Source: a virus. Taken from it: a stretch of 64,000 bases of DNA. Each line of letters begins with the position of its first letter. The stretch's first letter is position 1. Below are positions 25,099 through 32,765 of this stretch, piece after piece. The translations under genes were made by a program, and so were the position numbers. The stretch lies in the IMG/VR virus record IMGVR_UViG_3300037042_007110, positions 1-64,000 of that record, one strand, 5' to 3'. A model generated the notes under the pieces. That model was not told the origin of the DNA, did not search any database, and was given only the letters and a program-made list of their open reading frames with translations.

Positions 25099-25634
25099 TG
25101 CGCTTGACCAGGGATGAGGAGCGGGCGCTCCGTGCGGCAAACGCGGTCTTCGCCGACACACGCACGTCGGCGCGGGTTGCCGCTGTCGTGTTCGCCATCG
25201 CCTTCGGCATCATCGTCCTGGTCGCGGCCGGGGCGTGTTTCGCCGAGGAGCAGCCGGCGGAGTCGCCGCGCCGAGCGACCTTGACCTATGCCGGGGCGTC
25301 CGGTGTGTGGTTCCGCGCGGACGTCGCCCGCGAGATGCTCTCCGACCTGGAGGAACTTCCGCTGCTCCGGGAGCGGGTCGGCTTGATGGGGGAGCGGCTG
25401 CAGCTCCGGGACGACCAGGTCGAACGGCTCCACAGGATCGTCAGTTTGTCCGAGGAGGCGGAGGCTAGGGCGGTCGCCGCACTTGCGGCGGCGGACCGTG
25501 GAAGGCAGGCGGCGGAGGACAGGGCCAGCGCATGGTGGCGCCACCCCGCGCTCTGGACGGTGGTCGGGTTCGTGGCCGCCGCTGCTCTCGTTGCGCTGAC
25601 GGCCTACGCCCTGTCGGCAGTCCCGGAATGGTAA
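25098..25634 (+). CDS. Two-pass membrane protein with central coiled coil, lysis cassette
   Basis: 178 aa, coupled by TGATG to the gene before. Membrane helices at about 26-48 (VAAVVFAIAFGIIVLVAAG) and 152-175 (VVGFVAAAALVALTAYAL), with a helical charged middle (ERVGLMGERLQLRDDQVERL). Cys47 after the first helix could be a lipobox-like position. Probably envelope disruption or superinfection exclusion; unrecognised. Confidence 0.6.
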   Translation: MRLTRDEERALRAANAVFADTRTSARVAAVVFAIAFGIIVLVAAGACFAEEQPAESPRRATLTYAGASGVWFRADVAREMLSDLEELPLLRERVGLMGERLQLRDDQVERLHRIVSLSEEAEARAVAALAAADRGRQAAEDRASAWWRHPALWTVVGFVAAAALVALTAYALSAVPEW

Positions 25635-25706
25635 AGCCGTCGCCGCCCCGACCCGGGGGGGAAGGTCCCGGAATCGACGCGACGACGGCCGGCTCCGATT
25701 CTACCG
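25635..25706. terminator. Convergent intergenic region, possible terminator
   Basis: 72 bases between converging genes. GCCGTCG at 25636-25642 can pair with CGACGGC at 25683-25689, and the interior has a CCCGGG palindrome. No clear T-tract, so termination is only inferred from gene orientation. Confidence 0.3.
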
Positions 25707-26099
25707 CTACTTGGGCTCCGCGATGAACTCCCCGCACGCAGAAATCGTCACGAGGATGGTGGAGCCGTCGGCGTCCGGGGCGAAACGGCAGACCGTGGCG
25801 TGCGCGCACCGCAAGCACAGGTGGCGCGACGCCCAGAGCGCCTCCGCCGCTTCCCGGGGCACGTCCGCGTAGGCGAGCGTCAGGTCGTCCTCCACGACGG
25901 CCTCGGCGGCTCGGCGTTTCGAGCAGTCCGGACACAGGAAGCAACTCCCATCGTCCGTTTGGGCGACCGTCCAGGGCGCGGGCGGTTCGGCCTTCCCAGG
26001 GTCGCCGTCGGTGGGGACGTGGAACCGCTGCTGGACAGCGTGCTTGCACCCCACCGTGGAGCAGCGCCACTCGACAGACTTCCAGTTCGACCCGGGCAT
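25707..26099 (-). CDS. Small zinc-ribbon protein, minus strand
   Basis: 130 aa. The chosen ATG (26099) has GGAGG 7 bases upstream on the minus strand. Three Cys clusters are visible: WRCSTVGC (13-18), CFLCPDC (53-59) and CLRCAHATVC (95-104), suggesting two zinc sites. It is one of few minus-strand genes, inserted between the lysis genes and a secreted protein gene; possibly a regulatory or moron-type gene. Function unknown. Confidence 0.65.
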   Translation of the reverse strand: MPGSNWKSVEWRCSTVGCKHAVQQRFHVPTDGDPGKAEPPAPWTVAQTDDGSCFLCPDCSKRRAAEAVVEDDLTLAYADVPREAAEALWASRHLCLRCAHATVCRFAPDADGSTILVTISACGEFIAEPK

Positions 26100-26206
26100 C
26101 GGTTGCCTCCGTGTACAGCCCAGCCTACCATCACCGAGCACCGACGGCGCGTGCCGCCCAATGACCGGCCGCGGCTTGCGCCCGAGCCCACACAAGGAGG
26201 TACCTC

Positions 26207-27238
26207 ATGCGGGCTGTCATGTTCTTGATCTGGACGATACTGGTCGGAGTCGGTTGCGGCGCCGAACCCGCACCGGTCGAGCAACCTCGACCGTACCGCG
26301 GGGCGCGGTCCGTACCGCGGAGCGTCGCCCTCGACGACTTCGACATGGAAGCCAGGGTGAACGCGATCCGCGGGGAGCTGCGCCTTCCCGACGTACAGCG
26401 GGCAACCCCGGAGGAGGTCGCGGCGGCCGAAGCCGAAGCGGAGGCCTTGCGCGCCAAGCGGCTGCGCGAGCGCCAGCTACGACGGTGGGCGTGGGAGTCG
26501 CCGGCGGAGGTGCGCTCTCGCCTGTGGAACGTGCCCGAAGAGGAGTCGGCGGAGGCAGAGGCGACGGCGCTGCTCCGGGTCTGCATGTGCGAGGCGGACG
26601 GAAGCGAACTCGACTGCCTTGGAATCTGGCAGGTTCTGCGAAACATCCGCAGCCGGGGCTGCACCAGGGAGGGCTTCCGGCAGCGGATCACGGAATGCGA
26701 CGACGACGGAGAGACGATGCTGTCCGTGATGCGCCGTGCACAGAGGTTCGCCACAGGGATGCTCCCGCCGCGGTCGCGGCGCACGCAGTGGGTGGCCGAG
26801 CTCGAGCTCGATTGCACCCGGCCGCGAAGCTACCCAGGATCGGACGCATCCTGGGCAAGTCAGTACGGGCGGTCCTGCCCAGGCACCGCTGCTCTGGCGC
26901 AGAGGCTCATTGCCGGGGACGAGCCGCCCATGCCCTTCCCCGGGGTCAGGCCGATCACCTGGGGCGGGCGCTGCGAGGACGAGCGCGGAGCCTGCGACGA
27001 CACGGTGGCGTGTGGCCGCGGGCTCGCCCGGGTTACGGGAGTCGAGACACTCAATGCCTTCTGGTGTGTTCCTGGTACCCAGGGATGCGCGGAAGAGATG
27101 GACCCGCTCTGCGCGCAGTACCTACGGCTCGACCCGGCCGTTCCGCACGTCACCGCTCCCGACGGGAGCCAGGACAGGCTCCCCGGCGAGGCGGCGGAGG
27201 CGGACCCAGTCCTCGACCAGAGCGATCCAGTCGGATAG
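26207..27238 (+). CDS. Secreted or lipoprotein, possible cell-wall hydrolase
   Basis: 343 aa, ATG with AAGGAGG upstream. The N-terminus MRAVMFLIWTILVGVGC is a short signal peptide; Cys17 could be lipidated, although the residue at -3 is Gly. A helical region (about 62-115) precedes ALLRVCMCEADGSELDCLGI, where an E-A-x-G pattern followed by an Asp and then QVLRNIRSRG recalls SleB-type wall hydrolases. At least ten Cys suggest disulfides. The enzyme assignment is weak. Its last 117 bases overlap the convergent nuclease-like gene. Confidence 0.55.
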   Translation: MRAVMFLIWTILVGVGCGAEPAPVEQPRPYRGARSVPRSVALDDFDMEARVNAIRGELRLPDVQRATPEEVAAAEAEAEALRAKRLRERQLRRWAWESPAEVRSRLWNVPEEESAEAEATALLRVCMCEADGSELDCLGIWQVLRNIRSRGCTREGFRQRITECDDDGETMLSVMRRAQRFATGMLPPRSRRTQWVAELELDCTRPRSYPGSDASWASQYGRSCPGTAALAQRLIAGDEPPMPFPGVRPITWGGRCEDERGACDDTVACGRGLARVTGVETLNAFWCVPGTQGCAEEMDPLCAQYLRLDPAVPHVTAPDGSQDRLPGEAAEADPVLDQSDPVG

Positions 27239-27571
27239 CTCCATCGTCACCGTTGGCGGGGCGAGCGCCCGCCCGACCTTCCAGCCCGGAGGTGGCTTGT
27301 CGTCCTTGCAGATGGCGACCGCGGGGCGGAGGTCGCCCCGTTCGGCCTGCTTCGTTCGCGCTTGGCGGAGCGCGGCACGCGGGTTCGATAGCTGCTCGTG
27401 CTTGGCTTCGACCCAGAACGGGGTGCCTTCGTTGTCGCATCCTTCGCCGGGAGCCGAGCCGCCCTGCCGCCGCTGGTCGCCGCGGTGCACACCGTCGCCG
27501 AAGACGGGGCGGAGCAGCCGACAGACCGCCCGTTCCCAGACCTTTCCCTTCCGCGCGCTCCTCGAGCCCAT
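27122..27571 (-). CDS. PD-(D/E)xK nuclease-like protein, possible Holliday-junction resolvase-type
   Basis: 149 aa; ATG at 27571 with GGAGG 8 bases upstream. N-terminal ARKGKVWERAVCRLLRPVFG, then RRGDQRRQGGSAPGEGCDNEGTPFWVEAKHEQLSNP: E15 and the pair E50/E56-A-K58 resemble the E...D...ExK core of resolvase/VRR-type nucleases (WVEAKH as ExK). It is coupled by TGATG to a small gene upstream. The C-terminus overlaps the opposing gene by 117 bases, and both reading frames look real. Confidence 0.55.
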   Translation of the reverse strand: MGSRSARKGKVWERAVCRLLRPVFGDGVHRGDQRRQGGSAPGEGCDNEGTPFWVEAKHEQLSNPRAALRQARTKQAERGDLRPAVAICKDDKPPPGWKVGRALAPPTVTMELSDWIALVEDWVRLRRLAGEPVLAPVGSGDVRNGRVEP

Positions 27572-27774
27572 CAGTTCATCCTCCGCTCGGCACCGAAGGC
27601 GCAATGTGCGAGCCGGGCAACGGCGAAGGCTTCGCCTGGGTCCACGCCGAATCTCCGACAGAGCTTCCCGAGGACGATTGCCAGGGCGGTCACGCTGGGC
27701 TGACCGACCGGCACGGCAAGGCACTCCAAGCGGGCGGCAAGGAGGTCTACGGTACGTCGCGTGTTCGTTTCCAC
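27571..27774 (-). CDS. Small protein upstream of nuclease-like gene, unknown
   Basis: 67 aa, GTG start, no strong ribosome site. The stop overlaps the ATG of the nuclease-like gene. It is helical (SVTALAIVLGKLCRRFGVD). It is transcribed divergently from the VWA operon, from the regulatory region 27775-27913. Unrecognised. Confidence 0.45.
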   Translation of the reverse strand: METNTRRTVDLLAARLECLAVPVGQPSVTALAIVLGKLCRRFGVDPGEAFAVARLAHCAFGAERRMN

Positions 27775-27810
27775 ACTTCGATCATTGCGCGGAACGCGGC
27801 GGAAGGGGAA

Positions 27811-27870
27811 GAGGGATCACTCCCTGTACGGTGCGTTGATTGTTTCCCTTGCGTTCGGTGCATTCGTAGC
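27811..27870 (+). promoter_or_regulatory. Regulatory box before VWA/MoxR operon
   Basis: Contains GAGGGATCACTCC (27811-27823; AGGGA-TCAC-TCCCT is an inverted repeat) and TGCGTT followed by GCATTCGTAGC (27860-27870). Both elements recur at 30496-30537, the second in inverted orientation. This divergent intergenic stretch probably carries promoters and an operator. Confidence 0.5.
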
Positions 27871-27913
27871 ACAATAATGAACTCGGTGCCGAGTGGCGCC
27901 GACGGAGGCTGAA

Positions 27914-28864
27914 ATGACGGGAGAAGAGATCAAGAACGGGACCGCCGGGGTGGTGGTCGTCGCGGACGCCGGAAACGTAGCCGGGAGGGTCGTCTACTGG
28001 CGGCTCGCCGGAACCGTCGAACACGAGGTACTCGTGGACGCGTGGGCCGAGGCCGACCTGGACCTCGCGCTCCTGCCCTCGCCGCCGAGCCCGCTTCACT
28101 CGTTGCGCCGAACGATGGCCGTGCTGACGGGCACGCGCTCCAAGCGGCGGCTGCTCGTCCGCCCGCTGGGCCGCGGAGTGGATGGGTTCGCCCTGGTCCA
28201 CGAGGCGGCGGACGGCCGCGACCTGGAGCACGCGACGATCCTGACCGCGTCCATCTCCGACGAGCGGACGGAGGCTGGAACGCCGATCCTCGACGTCCGG
28301 CCCGGCCCGGCGCTCAACATCATCGACCTGGACGCGGCGGGGTGGGCCAACGGAGGCGTTCAGCGCGACGTTCAGCGCCAGTTCGGCGTCGCCTGCATGG
28401 AGCACGACCCGGGCGCGACCTCGTACTGGCTCACGAACCTGTTGCCCAAGATGAACGCGGTGTCGCTGCGGGACAAGGGCGGTGTGTACTTCCTTCCGCG
28501 CGACATGATCCCCGTCTGGGACCGCATGGTCGAGGTCATTCGAAGCGTCTCCGACCACGCCATCTTCCAGCTCCCCGCGATGCAGACGCAGGACGCCGTG
28601 GACGCGATCCTCGACGCCGTGACGCAGGAGGCAAAGACGCTCGCGACCAGCATCGAGCGCGAGCTGAACGACGGCGAGGAGCTCGGCAAGCGGGCGCTCC
28701 AGACCCGCGTGCGGTACTGCGACGAGATGCGCGCCAAGCTGGACAGGTACGCGGAGCTGCTCGACACGAAGCTCGACGACATCGACGCGCGGCTCGACTC
28801 GCTCAAGGCCAACGTGGCGCAGGCAATCCTGATGGCGGAAGCGGAGGAGGGTGCCCATGAGTAG
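27914..28864 (+). CDS. Unknown protein, first gene of VWA/MoxR operon
   Basis: 316 aa; ATG with GGAGG upstream. The N-terminal half is mixed alpha/beta (AGVVVVADAGNVAGRVVYWRL; LLPSPPSPLHSLRRTMAVLT). Residues about 145-235 contain NGGVQRDVQRQFG, TSYWLTNLLPKMNAVSLR and GGVYFLPRDMIPVWDRMVEV. The C-terminal third is a long coiled coil (ELNDGEELGKRALQ to SLKANVAQAIL). It looks like a conserved phage protein type (a DUF6744-like resemblance is from memory and uncertain). It overlaps the VWA gene by 8 bases. Confidence 0.65.
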   Translation: MTGEEIKNGTAGVVVVADAGNVAGRVVYWRLAGTVEHEVLVDAWAEADLDLALLPSPPSPLHSLRRTMAVLTGTRSKRRLLVRPLGRGVDGFALVHEAADGRDLEHATILTASISDERTEAGTPILDVRPGPALNIIDLDAAGWANGGVQRDVQRQFGVACMEHDPGATSYWLTNLLPKMNAVSLRDKGGVYFLPRDMIPVWDRMVEVIRSVSDHAIFQLPAMQTQDAVDAILDAVTQEAKTLATSIERELNDGEELGKRALQTRVRYCDEMRAKLDRYAELLDTKLDDIDARLDSLKANVAQAILMAEAEEGAHE

Positions 28865-30476
28865 GCGCGACGAGCGGAGGGCGGCGGTCGAGAAGTCGAA
28901 GCGGCTCAGCCCGGAGCAGAAGCTGTCGACGGCGCGGTACATGGCGCGTCGGCGGTTCGGCTACTACGGGGCGAGCTTCGTGAAGCTCGTTCCCGTCTGG
29001 GTCGAACGCGGCGCGGTCGGGACGGTCGGCATCCTGCCGAACTACGTCATGCTGGTGGACCCGGAACCGCTGGACCGCTGGTCGGTGTCCGAGCTGGAAG
29101 GCGTCCTATGCCACGAGGTTCAGCACCCCATTCGCGGCCATGCCGAGCGCGGAGAGAAGCTGGCCCGCAGCCTGGGGCTGGACCACGATGCGTTCTTCCC
29201 GCTGTGGAACATCGCGACGGACATGGAGATCAACGACGACCTCGTCGCGGCCGGCGTCACGTTGCCAGACGATGGTGGAATCCTTGCCGAGAAGTTCGGC
29301 CTGGAACGTGGCTGGACCGCGGAGGCGTACTTCCGGGCGCTCCTCAAGGAGCAGCAGAGCTGTCAGCAGTGCGGCCGTGAGGGCAAGGGGAAGCAGGGCA
29401 AGGGCGACGCCGCCGGCGAGCAGAATGGCAAGGGCACGGAGGAGGGCGACCCGGGCGAGCAGGACCAAGACGCCGAGGGCGAGGGCGAGGGCGAGGGTGC
29501 TGGGAAGGGCAAGGCGAAGGGCCAGGCAGCGCGCAGCGGGAAGTCTGGAACGGGGAAGGGCGAGGGCGGGCAACCCGGGAAGGACGACGCTGGCGGCGGC
29601 CCAGAGGCCAGCGGTAGCCGAAGCAACGGCAACTGCCCGGCGTGTGGAAAGAACGCACCGCAGAAGCCCGTGGCCGGCGGTGGCTGGGACGGGTCGGGCG
29701 GCGGCCGGCCGCTCCCCATCGAGAAGACGTACGCGCCGCAGACCGACAAGGTCGGCCGCACCCCGGCCGAGCAGCGAGCCATCCAGCGTCAGGTCGCGGA
29801 AGCGGTGCGTGCCGCGGCCGCAAAGGGGCGGGGTGACGTTCCGGGCGGGCTCGTGCGCTGGGCCGAGGAGTTCCTGAAGCCGCCGAAGGTCGACTGGCGC
29901 ACCAAGCTCGGCGAGGTCTGCCGAACCGCCGTGAAGTACCGCGCCGGGGCGACGACGTACACGTACAGCCGACCGTGCCGTCGCCAAGCCGTCTACGGGT
30001 TCGGACCGGGCCGGCCAATCCTCCCGGACATGGTCCAGCCCGTTCCGCGCGTGGCGATTGCCGTGGACACGAGCGGCTCCATGTCGCCGCGCGAGCTTGC
30101 CGACGCAGTCTGCGAGGCGGACGGCATCCTGAAGGCAATCGGCGCGTCGGCAACCTTCATCGCCTGCGACGCCACGGTTGGAGCACTCCGCGAGGTCAGG
30201 ACGCGCCGAGAGGTGCTGGCCGCCCTGGTCGGCGGTGGCGGAACGGACTTCCGCCCCGTGTTCGAGGCGGTCGAGAAGCTCCGGCCGCGGCCGGAGGTCG
30301 TGGTCTTCGCGACGGACGGGCAGGGGCCGGCTCCCGCTCGCCCGCCCGCCGGGGTCAAGACCGTGTGGCTGCTCGTCGGCCGCGGGGCGCAGAAGCCGTG
30401 GTTCCCGACAGGAACGCAGCCGTGGGGCGAGTTCGTGGAGATCAAATCCGACGACGTGGAAGGGGCTAGCGCGTGA
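28857..30476 (+). CDS. DUF2201-type metallopeptidase-like protein with VWA domain
   Basis: 539 aa, ATG with GGAGGAGGG upstream. N-terminal domain: VLCHEVQHPIRGHAERG (H86, E87, H90; HExxH) and WNIATDMEINDDLVAAG, as in the putative metallopeptidase domain DUF2201. A Lys/Gly/Glu-rich linker (about 170-260) ends with CPACGK. The C-terminal domain is VWA-like: VAIAVDTSGSMSP (MIDAS D404, S406, S408), GGGGTDFRPVF and VVFATDGQG. Such proteins normally pair with MoxR AAA+ ATPases, and one is encoded next. Role in the phage unknown; candidates are chaperone-like remodelling of a complex or host takeover. Confidence 0.8.
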   Translation: MSRRDERRAAVEKSKRLSPEQKLSTARYMARRRFGYYGASFVKLVPVWVERGAVGTVGILPNYVMLVDPEPLDRWSVSELEGVLCHEVQHPIRGHAERGEKLARSLGLDHDAFFPLWNIATDMEINDDLVAAGVTLPDDGGILAEKFGLERGWTAEAYFRALLKEQQSCQQCGREGKGKQGKGDAAGEQNGKGTEEGDPGEQDQDAEGEGEGEGAGKGKAKGQAARSGKSGTGKGEGGQPGKDDAGGGPEASGSRSNGNCPACGKNAPQKPVAGGGWDGSGGGRPLPIEKTYAPQTDKVGRTPAEQRAIQRQVAEAVRAAAAKGRGDVPGGLVRWAEEFLKPPKVDWRTKLGEVCRTAVKYRAGATTYTYSRPCRRQAVYGFGPGRPILPDMVQPVPRVAIAVDTSGSMSPRELADAVCEADGILKAIGASATFIACDATVGALREVRTRREVLAALVGGGGTDFRPVFEAVEKLRPRPEVVVFATDGQGPAPARPPAGVKTVWLLVGRGAQKPWFPTGTQPWGEFVEIKSDDVEGASA

Positions 30477-30495
30477 GCACACGGTGGAGCAACAG

Positions 30496-30537
30496 GAGGG
30501 ATCACTCCGCCGCCAATGTTTCGCTTGCTACGAATGC
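30496..30537 (+). promoter_or_regulatory. Second copy of regulatory box
   Basis: GAGGGATCACTCC at 30496-30508 repeats 27811-27823. GCTACGAATGC (30527-30537) is the exact inverse of GCATTCGTAGC at 27860-27870. It overlaps the -35-like TTGCTA of the promoter before the ATPase gene, which suggests an operator. Confidence 0.5.
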
Positions 30538-30553
30538 AACGCAGGGGTAAGCT
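30525..30553 (+). promoter_or_regulatory. Putative promoter TTGCTA - 17 bases - TAAGCT
   Basis: -35-like TTGCTA at 30525-30530 and -10-like TAAGCT at 30548-30553 with the ideal 17-base spacing, 60 bases before the ATPase start. The best single promoter candidate in the window. Confidence 0.5.
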
Positions 30554-30613
30554 GAGGTCTGGTCGAGTACCGCGGATGACGGGCCGCGGGGAAAGAAGCG
30601 AAGGAGGCTGGTC

Positions 30614-31810
30614 ATGGACATCAATGCCGTACTGAAGGTCGCGTGGTTCACCCCGGGGCTGAACGGGCGGTGGGGCTTGCCGCTGCTGTTCTGGGGACCG
30701 CCTGGCGTGGGCAAGACGCGCCGCATCGAGGAAGCCGCCCGTCGGTGCGGGCTGGTCTGCAATACCATGCTCGGGTCCATCCGACGGCCCGAGGACTTCG
30801 GCGGCTTCCCGATCCCCGTGCTGAAGGGGAAGTCGACGTACATGGAGTTCGCGCCGCCCGCGTGGGCCGCGGACGTCGAGGTCGAAGGCGGCGGCCGGGG
30901 CGTGGTGCTCACCGACGAGCTGACCACGGTCGAGCCGCAGACCCAGAAGGCGTTGCTCAGGATGGTGCTGGACGGCTTCCTGGGCGACCACGAGCTGAGC
31001 AAGATGATCCGCTTCACCGCGGCCGCGAACAGCGTCATGGACGCGGTGGGCGGGTATGACCTGGGCGGGCCGCTCGCGAACCGCTTCGGTCACCTCGACT
31101 TCGACAAGCCCGACGCCCGCGAGTGGTGCGACTGGCTCATCGGCGTCAACGGCACCTCAGAGCATGAAGACGACGACGTCCTCGACCCCACGGTCGAGGA
31201 AGCCCGGGTGCTGAACGCTTGGCCCGCCGCCTTTGCGAAGGCCAAGGGCATCGTCGGCGCCTTCATCAAGTCGTTCGAGCAACACCTCCACGACCAGCCC
31301 GAGGCGGGGAGCGAGGCGCGCGGTCGGGCGTGGCCGTCGCCCCGCACCTGGGAGATGGCGACCAGGGCGCTCGCCGGGTGCTTCGTCCATCGCGCCGACG
31401 AGGCCGTGCGCGACGACCTGATAACCGCGTTCGTTGGGGCGGGTGCCTGTGCCCAGCTCGTGACCTTCATCGTCGACGTTGCCCTTCCGGACCCGGAGAT
31501 GCTGCTCGACGGACGCATCGCCTGGACGCACGAACCGCACCGCCTGGACAGGACGGACGCCGTGATGGCCGCCTGCGCGGCGCTCGTGCGGAGTGACCGC
31601 TGCGAACGGCGGGAAGCGCGTGTGGAGGCGCTGTGGGGCATCATCGACCGGATCGTCACAGACGCGTCGGTGTACGACCTGGTCGTGACCGCGGCGCGGG
31701 CCGCCATCTCGACGCGGCTGGCCACCGGCTGCTCCGCGAAGCAACACGCGCTCGTCAACCTGCTGCCGTTCCTGAACGCGGCGGACATCCAGCCCGGAGA
31801 GACGGTCTGA
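30614..31810 (+). CDS. MoxR-family AAA+ ATPase
   Basis: 398 aa, ATG with GAAGGAGG upstream. Walker A GPPGVGKT at residues 28-35, Walker B VVLTDELTTV near 98-107, and sensor region IRFTAAANSV followed by LANRFGHLDFD, all typical of MoxR. The C-terminal 150 residues are helical. MoxR proteins act as remodelling chaperones together with VWA proteins, and the preceding gene encodes such a partner. The regulatory box and promoter before it could allow separate expression. Confidence 0.85.
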   Translation: MDINAVLKVAWFTPGLNGRWGLPLLFWGPPGVGKTRRIEEAARRCGLVCNTMLGSIRRPEDFGGFPIPVLKGKSTYMEFAPPAWAADVEVEGGGRGVVLTDELTTVEPQTQKALLRMVLDGFLGDHELSKMIRFTAAANSVMDAVGGYDLGGPLANRFGHLDFDKPDAREWCDWLIGVNGTSEHEDDDVLDPTVEEARVLNAWPAAFAKAKGIVGAFIKSFEQHLHDQPEAGSEARGRAWPSPRTWEMATRALAGCFVHRADEAVRDDLITAFVGAGACAQLVTFIVDVALPDPEMLLDGRIAWTHEPHRLDRTDAVMAACAALVRSDRCERREARVEALWGIIDRIVTDASVYDLVVTAARAAISTRLATGCSAKQHALVNLLPFLNAADIQPGETV

Positions 31811-31811
31811 G

Positions 31812-32246
31812 ATGAAGACGGTCGGGCAGCCGAGGGTGCCGCCGACATCCGTCAAGCCACGGCTTCCGCGCGCCTACGCGGAAGCCGTGGCCTGGCTGAC
31901 CTTCCACCTACCGCCCGCGCACGCTCGGAATGTCCAAGTCGAGGAGGCCTCCCGGCGGCTCGGTGGGCCACGGGAGGCACCGCTCCAGCCGACGCGGCGA
32001 CGGATCGTCATCCTGGACGTGGCCATGGCGCGGCTCTCCGGCAGCGCCGTGCTGTTCTACCCTGTGCGGATGCTGGTCGAGGAATCGGGCGTGCCCCTAT
32101 GGAACTCGGAGTGGGACGCCTACGACGAACCGGGGCTCCGCAAGTTGGAGTCGACCGTGCGGAGCTTCGGTTGCCTTGTAAGACGGGTCCCGCGGGTTCC
32201 TCCGCGGGTGGCTGGAGGCGACGATGGAAATCGAGAAGGTCGTTGA
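31812..32246 (+). CDS. Unknown protein containing a strong hairpin in its coding sequence
   Basis: 144 aa; starts one base after the ATPase stop, with no clear ribosome site. Contains LTFHLPPAHARNVQVEEASRRL and MLVEESGVPLWNSEWDAYDEPG. The C-terminal RRVPRVPPRVAGGDDG overlaps the sigma-like gene by 23 bases. A 15-base-pair hairpin occupies codons 16-27. The start may be further downstream. Confidence 0.5.
   Translation: MKTVGQPRVPPTSVKPRLPRAYAEAVAWLTFHLPPAHARNVQVEEASRRLGGPREAPLQPTRRRIVILDVAMARLSGSAVLFYPVRMLVEESGVPLWNSEWDAYDEPGLRKLESTVRSFGCLVRRVPRVPPRVAGGDDGNREGR
31856..31891 (+). terminator. Strong 15-bp hairpin
   Basis: GCCACGGCTTCCGC (31856-31869) pairs with GCGGAAGCCGTGGC (31878-31891), extended by one more G-C pair, loop of 6. 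It lies 46 bases after the ATPase stop codon, the place of a terminator, but is followed by CTGGCTGACC rather than a T-tract. Confidence 0.4.
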
Positions 32247-32754
32247 ATCCCTGGTCAAGCGGTATGCGATACGGTATCCGCACGCGGATCGCGACGACCT
32301 TGGCCAGACGGCATGGGAAGCTGCTGCGTGCGCCCAGCGCACCTGGAAGGCGGACGGCGGGGCGCTGCTCACGTCGTACGTCTGGCGGGCGGTCAACACC
32401 GCGCTCTGGCGCGAAGTCGTGTACCAGTGGAGCCCGGTCCACGCCGGGACCAGGAAGCTGGGCGCGCTGCTCTGCGACACGCGGTCAGTGCCGCTCGAGG
32501 AGTTCCACAGCGAGGCCGAGTCGGCAGACCGATTGCTGGACCGGGCACGCGCCTTCCGCCGGCTGCGGGAAGCCATCGAGGCACGGCCGGATGGGGCACT
32601 CGCCCTGACCTACCTGCTCGGCGACGAGCCGGCGACGGCTGTGGCAAAGCGGCTGGGCGTGCGCGTCGAGGACATTCGCGCCGTCGCGAGGGCGACGTGC
32701 GCCGCAGTCCGTGAAGACGAGACGCTGCGCGAGGTGGCGTTGGCGCTCCGCTGA
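32224..32754 (+). CDS. RNA polymerase sigma factor-like protein
   Basis: 176 aa; start inside the previous gene with GGAGG-like GGCTGGAGG upstream. Region 2-like segment: HADRDDLGQTAWEAAACAQR followed by ALLTSYVWRAVNTALWREV (compare D-DL-QE-W...F-TYL---I). Region 4-like helix-turn-helix: YLLGDEPATAVAKRLGVRVE and IRAVARATCAAVRED. Size fits a small ECF-type or phage sigma. It could direct RNA polymerase to the TANNCT promoters (inference). It could also be a non-sigma DNA-binding homologue. Confidence 0.65.
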   Translation: MEIEKVVESLVKRYAIRYPHADRDDLGQTAWEAAACAQRTWKADGGALLTSYVWRAVNTALWREVVYQWSPVHAGTRKLGALLCDTRSVPLEEFHSEAESADRLLDRARAFRRLREAIEARPDGALALTYLLGDEPATAVAKRLGVRVEDIRAVARATCAAVREDETLREVALALR

Positions 32755-32765
32755 AGGAGAGCGGC

